Source: CAYOHG01 sp964465125
GTDB lineage: Bacteria > Planctomycetota > Phycisphaerae > UBA1845 > Fen-1342
Direction of reading: 5' to 3'
Assembly: GCA_964465125.1 (NCBI GenBank)
Contig: CAYXIO010000085.1
Location: 1-11,077, forward strand
Length of the DNA stretch: 11,077 bases
Shown here piece by piece: positions 1 through 7,009 of the stretch; position 1 is the stretch's first letter, and each line of letters starts with the position of its first letter. The notes beneath the pieces were generated by a model. The model was not told the DNA's origin. It searched no databases and saw only the letters and a list, made by a program, of their open reading frames with translations. The translations under genes and the position numbers were made by a program.

Positions 1-1343
1 ACGCGCTGGTACAGCTCAACGGCGCCGGCAGCGACGCCGAAGGCCAGAACCTGACCTATCAGTGGGTTCAGACGGCCGGGCCGGCGGTCGAACTGAGCGA
101 CCCGACCGCGGCGAACCCGACCTTCACTGCGCCCGAAGGCCTGACCAACACCGATGTCAGCTTCGAGCTGCGCGTCAGCGACGGCACGAACACGAGCGTC
201 GACACGCTGACGGTGCACGTCAACGCCGACAACGATGCGCCCAGCGCGGATGCGGGTGCCAACCAGGTCATCGAGAAGGGGGCCCGGGTTCAGTTGAATG
301 CCGGTGCCGCGGACTCCGAGGGTCAGGCGCTTACCTACACCTGGATTCAGACCGGCGGACCTCAGGTCGCATTGCACGGGGCGGACACGGCGAACCCGAC
401 GTTCGTCGCACCCAAGGACGCGGCGGCTGGTCCAATCACATTCGAACTGCGCGTGAGCGACGGCACGAACACGTCGGTGGACACGGTTGAAATCCGGCTC
501 ACCAGAGAAGCCAAGACGGCCCGCGAGCATGTGAACTCCGGTAAGGACGATGCGATCGAGGTTCCAGTCGAGTCGGAGACGCCCGCGGCCAGCACGGGCG
601 ACAAGGCGACGCCGATCGTCGAGCCGGTCGGCACGCCCGCGAACGATGCGCCGCAGCCCGTGGCGGCGTCTCCTGGACTGTCCGGCGACGTGGACAGCGA
701 CGCTCCGACAAGCAGCGAGCCAACCCACGACGCTGCGCCGGATCAGCCGCTGCCCAACACGGACGCCGCAGACGCGCGCCCATCGCTTTGGAACGGGACG
801 GAGCGGTTGCGCGTCCTGGATCCACTGGCTGGGCACGTCGAGGTCGATGCGAGCGCGGCCGCGCTCGAAGCCGAGCTGACACCGATTCCCACTCCGGTCG
901 ACGGAGCGGCGGACGGTGCGCTCGGCAGCGAGTACACATCGCACAGCGAGTTGGAGGACGCCGGACCTGAGCTGCATCCGATTGAGTTGACTGATCTGCC
1001 CCCCGGAGCCGCATTCGGCGATGCCTTTGTGGATACGCCGGCAGGCGCAGAGGACGACGGCTCCGGATTCGGGCATTCCCGCGGTGCGGAGCCGGCGATC
1101 GGCGGATCGCGCTCGCATGGACAAGAGGCGACGGCGGCGCCAAGCGTTGCGGTGAGCAAGCCCGAGCAGGACGGCCAGGGGCGTTTTGTTCCCAGCGAGG
1201 AGGGCAGTCTGGCGACGCAGGCCACCGCATCCAGCGGGATTCTGGCCGGCCTGTGGAGCCTGGTTCGCGGCTGGGCGGGCGGACGAAGCGGCGGTTCGGG
1301 GAACTCGGACGAGGACAAGCCCAGACGGGAGCAACGCAAGTGA
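1..1343 (+). CDS. C-terminal part of a large K319L/PKD-like repeat surface protein (5' end outside window)
   Basis: The reading frame is open from base 3 to the TGA at 1341-1343 and shows the last 446 residues of a longer protein. Visible residues 1 to about 168 are two Ig-fold repeats of the K319L-like PKD type. Each carries the hallmarks VQLN, DxEGQxLTYxWxQTxGP, ANPTFxAP and FELRVSDGTNTSVDT. Such domains are typical of very large extracellular or adhesive proteins. Residues of about 170-400 are an Ala/Pro/Asp/Glu/Ser-rich linker without an obvious fold, probably disordered and acidic. The protein ends in a short hydrophobic stretch with two Trp (ILAGLWSLVRGW), then Gly/Ser and a charged, basic end. 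No LPXTG motif, autotransporter barrel or PEP-CTERM motif is seen. The stop overlaps the start of the next gene (GTGA), so it is probably translated with the adaptor genes, and it is the most likely cargo of the system. Its function beyond surface structure or adhesion is inferred. Confidence 0.85.
   Translation, partial: ALVQLNGAGSDAEGQNLTYQWVQTAGPAVELSDPTAANPTFTAPEGLTNTDVSFELRVSDGTNTSVDTLTVHVNADNDAPSADAGANQVIEKGARVQLNAGAADSEGQALTYTWIQTGGPQVALHGADTANPTFVAPKDAAAGPITFELRVSDGTNTSVDTVEIRLTREAKTAREHVNSGKDDAIEVPVESETPAASTGDKATPIVEPVGTPANDAPQPVAASPGLSGDVDSDAPTSSEPTHDAAPDQPLPNTDAADARPSLWNGTERLRVLDPLAGHVEVDASAAALEAELTPIPTPVDGAADGALGSEYTSHSELEDAGPELHPIELTDLPPGAAFGDAFVDTPAGAEDDGSGFGHSRGAEPAIGGSRSHGQEATAAPSVAVSKPEQDGQGRFVPSEEGSLATQATASSGILAGLWSLVRGWAGGRSGGSGNSDEDKPRREQRK
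3..506 (+). repeat. Two tandem 279-nt (93-residue) PKD/K319L-like domain repeats
   Basis: The unit starting near 228 repeats the partial unit before it with an exact offset of 279 nt: the CAG codon at 12 matches 291, and the AGCGAC at 177 matches 456. The block 162-194 matches 441-473 with only two mismatches. Both units encode the same Ig-fold domain. The array probably continues upstream of the window. Confidence 0.85.
1327..1331 (+). promoter_or_regulatory. Ribosome binding site (GGGAG) supporting the GTG start at 1340
   Basis: GGGAG lies 8 nt before a GTG that overlaps the TGA of the upstream gene (GTGA, 1340-1343). It supports this GTG over the upstream ATG at 1253, which would overlap the previous gene by about 90 nt, and over the in-frame ATG at 1367, which has no good Shine-Dalgarno sequence. 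Confidence 0.6.
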
Positions 1344-2398
1344 GCATTCTGACGGCAGCGACAGCAATGCCAGCATCCGCAGCCCTGTCCACTACAAGTC
1401 CACCGCTTCGCGGGGGCTGGTTGAGTGCCCGCGCGTTCGCATGGCTCCTTCTGTTCGTCGGGGTTTCGGCCCAGGCGGCGCTCCTGGCCAGCCCGGCGCC
1501 ACCCGCTGCCGGCGAACAGGCCGGACTCGACACCAGCCGCCCGGAGCCTGAATGGCTCGGATTCACCACACCGCTTCAGCGATCCACGCTGGCCAGCCCG
1601 CAGACCGGCCGAATCGCGGCGGTCCGCGTGGATTTCGGCACGCGCGTCAAGGCGGGTGACGTGCTCGTTCAACTCGAGGACAACGTGCAGCGCGCCCGTG
1701 CGGCGATCGCCGACGCGCTGGCGCAGTCGGAGCTCGAGATTCAACTGGCGGAGACACGCCTCGAGCAGACCCGCGTTGAGTTGGCCCGCCTCGAAGGGCT
1801 TCAGCAATCGTCGGCGGCGACGGCCAAGGAGCTGCTGGACGCCCGCTCCGAGGCGAAAGCGGCCGAGCTGGAACTATCGCTTGCGCAGTTTCGGCATGAG
1901 CAGGCCGCGCGCGACGCCGCGCTGCAACGCGCCGCGCTGGAGGAGTTCCAGATTCGCGCGCCCTTCGACGGCTTCGTCGCCGAGAAGTTGTGCGAGGTCG
2001 GCGAAACCGTCGAGCCCGGCGATGGCATTCTGACGGTCGTGCGGGTGGATTCTCTCGACGTCGTGGTCGACTGTCCGATCGAGCAGGCCCAAGCGCTGCG
2101 CGAGGGACGGGTCGCGCTGGTCTCCTGCGCGGCTCGGCCCGGAGACTTGCGCGAGGGACGCATCATGTTCATCAGTCGCCTGGCGGACGCGGCCAGCCAG
2201 ACCACCAAGGTCCGTGTCCGGCTGGAAAACCCCGGGCTGGAATGGCCGGCCGGCGCGGCGGTGTCGGTGCGTTTCAGCGCGCATTCGGCCGGAGAAGATC
2301 CAATCGGAACGGCCTCGGACGGGCCGAATCCGCAGGCGCACGCCGCGCGACCCGGCGGCTCGGATTCCGGCGTTGTCCGAAAGGAGGATCGACCATGA
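1340..2398 (+). CDS. Periplasmic adaptor (HlyD / RND-adaptor type membrane fusion protein)
   Basis: A 352-residue adaptor from the GTG at 1340. Residues of about 29-50 (ARAFAWLLLFVGVSAQA) form a signal peptide or N-terminal membrane anchor. The first half of the lipoyl-like domain lies at about 76-114 (SPQTGRIAAVRVDFGTRVKAGD). It is followed by an Ala/Glu/Leu/Arg-rich coiled-coil hairpin (about 115-200) and the second lipoyl half, which starts at the IRAPFDG motif (residues 205-211). A beta-barrel domain reaches about residue 315. The last 35 or so residues are Pro/Gly/Asp-rich and look disordered. Adaptors of this family bridge an inner-membrane transporter and an outer-membrane channel in the periplasm. 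No pump of RND or ABC type follows; instead PilZ, GAF-adaptor and M50-adaptor genes do. It overlaps the upstream gene (GTGA) and the downstream gene (ATGA) by 4 nt. The family call is firm; the transport partner is unknown. Confidence 0.88.
   Translation: MSILTAATAMPASAALSTTSPPLRGGWLSARAFAWLLLFVGVSAQAALLASPAPPAAGEQAGLDTSRPEPEWLGFTTPLQRSTLASPQTGRIAAVRVDFGTRVKAGDVLVQLEDNVQRARAAIADALAQSELEIQLAETRLEQTRVELARLEGLQQSSAATAKELLDARSEAKAAELELSLAQFRHEQAARDAALQRAALEEFQIRAPFDGFVAEKLCEVGETVEPGDGILTVVRVDSLDVVVDCPIEQAQALREGRVALVSCAARPGDLREGRIMFISRLADAASQTTKVRVRLENPGLEWPAGAAVSVRFSAHSAGEDPIGTASDGPNPQAHAARPGGSDSGVVRKEDRP
2381..2387 (+). promoter_or_regulatory. Strong ribosome binding site (AAGGAGG) of the PilZ gene
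   Basis: A near-perfect Shine-Dalgarno sequence lies 7 nt before the ATG at 2395, inside the 3' end of the adaptor gene. It is the best ribosome binding site in the window. It fixes the PilZ start and suggests this small protein can be made at a higher level than its neighbours. Confidence 0.8.
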
Positions 2399-2826
2399 GT
2401 ACGGCGCGTGACGGAGTGGACCTCTTTCAGGATGGCGAGGCTATCGAGCTTCTGAACGAGCTGGAGCGCAACACGAGCGATGAGATTCGCATGCGCCGGG
2501 CGCACTTTCGCGTTCAGATCAAGGCGCCCGTGACCGTGCGGCCGGCCAGTGCCAGCGAGCTGACGCGATTCAAGCTGCAAGGCGTGACCGGCGACCTGTC
2601 CGAAGGCGGATGCCTGACGCTTTTTCCGCTGCCGGTCGGGGTCGGCGACGTCTACCGCCTCGAGTTTGACCGCAACGTGCTGAACCTGCCGCTCACGTTT
2701 GCCCGCTGCGTGCGTTGCATCCTGCTGCGCGAAGACGCCTACGAGGCCGGCTTCAGCTTCTTCGCACCCGTGCAGCTTCCCGAAGACCTCTCCACGACGA
2801 CTGGCTTGACTGCGACTCTTCATTAG
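2395..2826 (+). CDS. PilZ domain protein, probable c-di-GMP receptor
   Basis: A 143-residue soluble protein with no signal peptide or membrane segment. About 30 acidic, helical N-terminal residues precede a PilZ domain. The two c-di-GMP-binding signatures are both intact: RxxxR at R35-R39 (RRAHFR) and DxSxxG at D67-G72 (GDLSEGG). This predicts real ligand binding, not a degenerate PilZ. The rest of the barrel follows to about residue 130 (YRLEF, FARCVRC, YEAGFSF). The start is decided by AAGGAGG seven bases upstream, and the ATG overlaps the adaptor stop (ATGA). It lies between two adaptor genes, so it probably links c-di-GMP level to the export or display of the upstream surface protein. That link is inference; PilZ proteins also control other envelope functions. 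Confidence 0.88.
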   Translation: MSTARDGVDLFQDGEAIELLNELERNTSDEIRMRRAHFRVQIKAPVTVRPASASELTRFKLQGVTGDLSEGGCLTLFPLPVGVGDVYRLEFDRNVLNLPLTFARCVRCILLREDAYEAGFSFFAPVQLPEDLSTTTGLTATLH

Positions 2827-2847
2827 CGATGGAATCGAGAAACTCAG

Positions 2848-4752
2848 ATGACTGCGACCGCGATCGATGGTGCGAACCGCACGAGCACCAATGCACGTAG
2901 CCCCGGCAGCTCGACAGGGGCTTCGCTCTTTGCCGAACTCATGTCCCTGACGCAGCAGCCCCATACGGGCCAGGGCTTCCTGACGCGCGCCCTGGGCGTC
3001 ATCGGGCGCGCGTTTGCGAGCCCGTACGCACGCGTTTACTACCGCCGCAACGCCGAAGTGTTCAAGGAGGAGTACCATTCCGGGTCCACCTCGCCGGCGT
3101 TCTGGAGCGCGCCGACGGAGGACCTGCTGACGGGGTCCATGGCGCGCGGGCTGTCGCGGGCCCGGTTGCTCTCCGCCCGCAACTCGGAGCTTCAGATCGC
3201 AATCCTGGCGGCGCCGCTGTTCGATTCGACGGGCATCGTCTGCGGGGCCGTGGCGCTGGTCGTGCGCTGTGGCGCCGAGGAGGCCCGCCGCCATCTGACG
3301 CTGCTGGAGTCACTGGCCACCCTGGCGTCGCACCTGCAAGCGACCGGACATTCTGTGGAACGCTCCGCCACGCCCGCCGGCACCGCGAACGCAGGTGCGG
3401 CAAGTCAGGCCCAGACGCTGGGCCGAGCGGCGGCCTGCGAAAGCGACACCGAGCTGGCCTTCTCGATCACGAACGGCCTGCGAAACAAGTTCGGCTTCGA
3501 GCAGGCGACGCTCGGAAGGGTACGCGGCTCGATCGTCGAGATTCTCTCGATCTCCGGGCTCGACGACGTCAAGCCGCGCAGCCCGGGCGTGCAGTGCATT
3601 CGCTCGGCGATGGAGGAGTGCCTCGACCTCGGCGCCCCGGTGCTGATCCAGCGCGATGGCACGACGCTGCCCGAAGGCGCGCGGCCCAGGATGCACACCC
3701 AGTGGCACGGCGCGTCCCGCGGGGCAAGCGTCGCCTCGCTTCCGCTGCGGTTCCAGGATCGCATCGTAGCGGTGCTCAGCATGCGGCAGTCCAGCGGCGA
3801 GGCCCTGACCCCCGAAAAGCTGAGCAAACTGCAGCAGACCGTGGAGCCGTTTGCCGCCGCGCTTGTGCTGCTTCGACGAGCGCAGCGCGGGCTTGCGCGG
3901 CACGCGATCGACTCCGCCCGATCAAGCTGGGACTGGCTCTGGAAGTCCGGCGGAATCGGCCGCAAGCTGATGCTGACCGGCCTGGTCGCCGTCACGCTCT
4001 GGTTCATCCTCGGGACGCTGCCCTATCACCTTACGGTGCCGTGCGTGCTTCAGCCGGCGGAAGTGCGGCACCTGTCGACGCCGTTCGACACGGTGCTCGA
4101 ATCCGTGAGCGCACTTCCGGGCGATCGGGTACAGGCCGGCCAGGTGCTTGCGAAGTTCGACGATCAAGAGCTGGCGACCCAGCGCGCCCAGTACGCCGCG
4201 GAGCTGGAGGTCTATCGACAGGAGCGGCTTCGTGCGCTGGCGGTCAACCAGCCGGTGGAGGCGCGGCTGGCGGAAGCGAACGAGGCGCTGTCGCGAACGC
4301 GGCTGTCGCTGGTCGAAGCGCGGCTCAAGCTCACCGAGATACGCGCCCCGTTCGATGGCGTCATTGTCGCGGGAGACCTGCGCCACCAGATCGGTGCGGC
4401 ACTGCCCCAGGGCACGGCGCTGTTCGAGATGGCCCCGCTGGAGCGCTGGACGGTTGAGCTGGCGGTTCCGGAAAGCGCCGTCGCGTTTCTGCACCCGGGG
4501 CTCGCAGGCGAATTCGCATCCACCGGCCGGCCGGAGAACGTGCAGCCGCTGCGGCTTTCGCGCATTCGGCCCGCGGCCGAGATTCGCGGGCAGAAAAACG
4601 TGTACGTGGCCGAAGCGGCGCTTCAGTCGGGCAGCGAGTGGTTCCGCCCCGGCATGGAGGGGGTTGCGCGCATTCGCGCTGAGCGCCGGCCGGTGTGGTG
4701 GCTGACGCTGCACCCGGTTGTGGACTACCTGCGATTGAGGTTCTGGTTGTGA
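2848..4752 (+). CDS. GAF-GAF-transmembrane-HlyD fusion: cytoplasmic sensor joined to a periplasmic adaptor
   Basis: A 634-residue protein. Residues of about 27-165 and 195-345 look like two GAF-like sensory domains; each ends in a hydrophobic strand and a long helix (LLESLATLASHLQ and KLQQTVEPFAAALVLLRR). After a Trp-rich linker (SSWDWLWK), one membrane helix lies at about 373-392 (LMLTGLVAVTLWFILGTLPY). A lipoyl/HlyD domain follows from about 400 (VLQPAEVRHLSTPFDTVLESV), then a short coiled coil (about 430-492), the second lipoyl half beginning IRAPFDG (498-504), and a beta-barrel. The tail is aromatic and basic (residues 617-634: VWWLTLHPVVDYLRLRFWL). The expected topology is GAF domains in the cytoplasm and the adaptor in the periplasm. 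It starts 21 nt after the PilZ gene with only a weak ribosome binding site and overlaps the M50 gene by GTGA. The GAF ligand cannot be read from sequence. The GAF calls are by fold pattern; the HlyD call is firm. Confidence 0.8.
   Translation: MTATAIDGANRTSTNARSPGSSTGASLFAELMSLTQQPHTGQGFLTRALGVIGRAFASPYARVYYRRNAEVFKEEYHSGSTSPAFWSAPTEDLLTGSMARGLSRARLLSARNSELQIAILAAPLFDSTGIVCGAVALVVRCGAEEARRHLTLLESLATLASHLQATGHSVERSATPAGTANAGAASQAQTLGRAAACESDTELAFSITNGLRNKFGFEQATLGRVRGSIVEILSISGLDDVKPRSPGVQCIRSAMEECLDLGAPVLIQRDGTTLPEGARPRMHTQWHGASRGASVASLPLRFQDRIVAVLSMRQSSGEALTPEKLSKLQQTVEPFAAALVLLRRAQRGLARHAIDSARSSWDWLWKSGGIGRKLMLTGLVAVTLWFILGTLPYHLTVPCVLQPAEVRHLSTPFDTVLESVSALPGDRVQAGQVLAKFDDQELATQRAQYAAELEVYRQERLRALAVNQPVEARLAEANEALSRTRLSLVEARLKLTEIRAPFDGVIVAGDLRHQIGAALPQGTALFEMAPLERWTVELAVPESAVAFLHPGLAGEFASTGRPENVQPLRLSRIRPAAEIRGQKNVYVAEAALQSGSEWFRPGMEGVARIRAERRPVWWLTLHPVVDYLRLRFWL
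4737..4740 (+). promoter_or_regulatory. Ribosome binding site (GAGG) for the GTG start at 4749
   Basis: GAGG lies 8 nt before the GTG at 4749, which forms GTGA with the preceding stop codon. This supports a 714-residue product over the ATG at 4695, which would overlap the upstream gene by 58 nt and add a non-conserved-looking leader. Confidence 0.6.
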
Positions 4753-6893
4753 GCACGACCCACGCCGCCCCGGCGCCGCCGGCCCTGGCCGATCGCCTGC
4801 GCCAGGTTCGCGTCGGCCTGCGCCAGGACCTGGAATTCAGCCGGCACGTCTTTCGCGGACGGGCCTCCTACATCATTCGCGATCCGGTGACGTTTCAGAG
4901 CCACCGCGTCGGGGCACACGACTACGAAGTGCTGATGCGCGTCCAGCCGGAGCGGACGCTGGGCGAGGTCTTTGCCGAACTCGTGGCCAACGAGCAGGCC
5001 GGCGCGGCGGACGAAGAGGCGTTTTACCAGTTCGTCTTCTCGATGCACCGCTTCGGATTCCTGAATCTGCCGGTCTCGGACGAGAAGTCGCTCTATCGGA
5101 GAAACACGGCCCGCCGGCAGGCCCGTCGCAAGCAGTTGTGGATGGCCCCCATCTCATTCCGGCTGCCGCTGTGGAATCCGGACCGGTTTCTATCGCGCAC
5201 GCTGCCGGTCGGGCGCGTACTGTTCTCGCGCGTCTGCTTCTTGCTCTGGCTGCTGCTCGTGGGCGGTGCGGTGAGCCTGGCGGTGCTGCGCTGGGAGGAG
5301 CTGCTTCAGCCGCTCAACGGGTTGCTGGCCGCGCAGAACCTGCCGTTGATCTGGCTGGCCCTGATCGTGTTGAAGGCGTTCCACGAATTGGGGCACGCGT
5401 ACGCCTGCCGGCATTTCGGCGGACACGTGCCGGAGATCGGCGCCTATCTGATCATGCTGACGCCCTGCGCCTATGTCGATGCCTCGGCGGCGTGGGGATT
5501 CCCGCGCAAGCGCGACCGGATCATCGTCAGCCTGGCCGGGATGTACGTCGAGGCGATCTTCGCCGCGCTGGCGGTGTTCGTCTGGTCGCTGACCTCGCCG
5601 GGGCTGCTCAACGCGGTCGCGTACAACGTGATCTTCCTCGCCAGCTCCGTGACGATCCTGTTCAATCTGAACCCGCTGATGAAATTCGACGGCTACTTCG
5701 TGCTCAGCGACTGGCTGGAGATTCCCAATCTGGTCGGCCGTTCGCAGGCCCACCTCGCCGCGATCGCCAAACGCTACCTGCTGGGCTTGCGGCCAGAACG
5801 CACGGCCGCGGATGCGCGCGAGAGCGTCATTCTGGCGGTCTACGGCATCGGGGCCGCGGCGTTCCGGTTCTCGCTCGCGATGGCGATCGCCGCGCTCATC
5901 GCGTCCAAGCTCTTCATCGTCGGCATCACCGGGGCGGCGATGTACGTTGGGTTCGCGCTGTTTCGGACTGGGACGCGGGTCTTCGGGTACCTTGTACGCT
6001 CGCAGGAGACGGCGCCGGTGCGGGTCCGCGCGGTTGCCGTGGGAGCGCTGGGAGCCCTGCTGTTTCCGCTCGCGCTGGCCGCGCTGCCGGTGCGCTGGAC
6101 GGTTTCGGTGCCCGGCGAAGTCCGTGCCGAGCGCCAGAGCGTGGTTCGCGCGGCGACGCCGGGCTACCTCGAGCAGGTTCACGTTCAGGAGGGTCAGCGC
6201 GTCGAGCCGGGGCAGCCGCTGGCGACGCTGCTGAACGACGTCAGCGCCGAATCGCTGCACTTCGTCAGAGCCCAGCTCGCCGCGGCGACGATTCGGCGCG
6301 ACGCCTACCGGTTCAGCGATCCGGCTCGGGCGCAGCAGGAACTCACCCGCATCGGATCGCTGCGGGAGTCCGAGCGATATCAACAGAAGCAGGTGGACGA
6401 TCTGGTCGTGGCCGCGCCGCAGGCTGGAAAAGTGGTCGGCAACACGCTCGAACACGCCACGGGCCGCTACCTGCGCACCGGCGATGCGCTGCTGACGGTG
6501 GTGGACGGTGCGCCGCAGGTGCAGGCACTGCTGGACGAATCGGCGCTGCTCGCGGCCCATCCGCAGCCCGGACAGCGCGTCGTCTTCCGGCCGTCCGACG
6601 GGCGCTTCGACGATTTCGAAGGCGTTGTAAGCGGCCTTGTTCCGGCCGGTTCGCGCCGCGTCGATCGACCGGCACTGACGCACCTGGCGGGCGGGGAGGT
6701 GGCCGTGGATGAGGTCACGCACGAATCGCAGCAGCGCTACTTCGAGGTGACCATCGACGTCCGTGCGCCGACGGAAGCGCCCTTGATGCAGGGGATGACC
6801 GGACGCGTGCAATTCCCCACGCAGCCGGAGCCGCTTGGCATGCATCTGCTGCGGAAGCTGATCCGATTCTACGACCGGCTGCGCACGCCATAG
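4749..6893 (+). CDS. M50 (site-2-protease-like) zinc metalloprotease with PqqD-like N-terminus and C-terminal HlyD-like barrel
   Basis: A 714-residue multipass membrane protein. Residues of about 25-108 resemble a PqqD-like winged-helix peptide-binding domain (TLGEVFAELVANE, then FVFSMHRFGFLNLP). Membrane helices begin near 155. The zinc motif HELGH lies at H212-E213-H216 within a helix (LKAFHELGHAYACRHFGG). The third-ligand motif FNLNPLMKFDGY lies at 305-316, with D314 as the probable ligand, so the active site looks complete. More helices extend to about 450. A biotinyl-lipoyl/HlyD-like periplasmic domain follows from about 452 (VSVPGEVRAERQSVVRAATP) to 700, and a basic amphipathic tail (LLRKLIRFYDRLRTP) ends the protein. 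The layout recalls the 'putative peptide zinc metalloprotease' group (YydH-like). It is the last gene of the operon and converges with the ABC permease gene. It could cleave or handle the large surface protein, or act as the inner-membrane transport unit; the substrate is not known. Confidence 0.87.
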   Translation: MSTTHAAPAPPALADRLRQVRVGLRQDLEFSRHVFRGRASYIIRDPVTFQSHRVGAHDYEVLMRVQPERTLGEVFAELVANEQAGAADEEAFYQFVFSMHRFGFLNLPVSDEKSLYRRNTARRQARRKQLWMAPISFRLPLWNPDRFLSRTLPVGRVLFSRVCFLLWLLLVGGAVSLAVLRWEELLQPLNGLLAAQNLPLIWLALIVLKAFHELGHAYACRHFGGHVPEIGAYLIMLTPCAYVDASAAWGFPRKRDRIIVSLAGMYVEAIFAALAVFVWSLTSPGLLNAVAYNVIFLASSVTILFNLNPLMKFDGYFVLSDWLEIPNLVGRSQAHLAAIAKRYLLGLRPERTAADARESVILAVYGIGAAAFRFSLAMAIAALIASKLFIVGITGAAMYVGFALFRTGTRVFGYLVRSQETAPVRVRAVAVGALGALLFPLALAALPVRWTVSVPGEVRAERQSVVRAATPGYLEQVHVQEGQRVEPGQPLATLLNDVSAESLHFVRAQLAAATIRRDAYRFSDPARAQQELTRIGSLRESERYQQKQVDDLVVAAPQAGKVVGNTLEHATGRYLRTGDALLTVVDGAPQVQALLDESALLAAHPQPGQRVVFRPSDGRFDDFEGVVSGLVPAGSRRVDRPALTHLAGGEVAVDEVTHESQQRYFEVTIDVRAPTEAPLMQGMTGRVQFPTQPEPLGMHLLRKLIRFYDRLRTP

Positions 6894-7009
6894 CCTTCGC
6901 GCGCGGTGATGCGAAAGTCCTTCGACCGGGCCTCGCCGCCTGCGCCGCGCCGGGCATCGTGCCGCCGGGCGGATGCGGTCTTGCGGGGCCGCGAGTCGGG
7001 CGGTGCCGA
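6894..7009. other. Convergent intergenic region with a weak hairpin
   Basis: A gap of 116 bp between two convergent stops. No gene is seen. The best hairpin is 6975-6980 against 6987-6992 (six pairs including one G-U on the plus strand, six-base loop). It has no T-tract, so a terminator for the plus-strand operon is possible but weakly supported. Confidence 0.3.

Noticed and set aside
499..3294. Several long antisense frames opposite the surface-protein, adaptor, PilZ and GAF genes
   Set aside because: They lack recognisable domains or ribosome binding sites and mirror the codon pattern of the plus-strand genes.
5138..6712. Second plus-strand frame of about 520 codons within the M50 gene
   Set aside because: It is Arg/Ala/Gly-rich with no membrane helices or motifs; the in-register frame holds HELGH and the lipoyl domain.
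1..6893. Classical type I secretion or RND efflux operon
   Set aside because: Adaptors are present, but no ABC or RND pump gene and no TolC-like gene is found in the visible operon.
6975..6992. Hairpin in the convergent gap as an intrinsic terminator
   Set aside because: Only six pairs including a G-U, and no T-tract follows on either strand, so it is noted only as weak.
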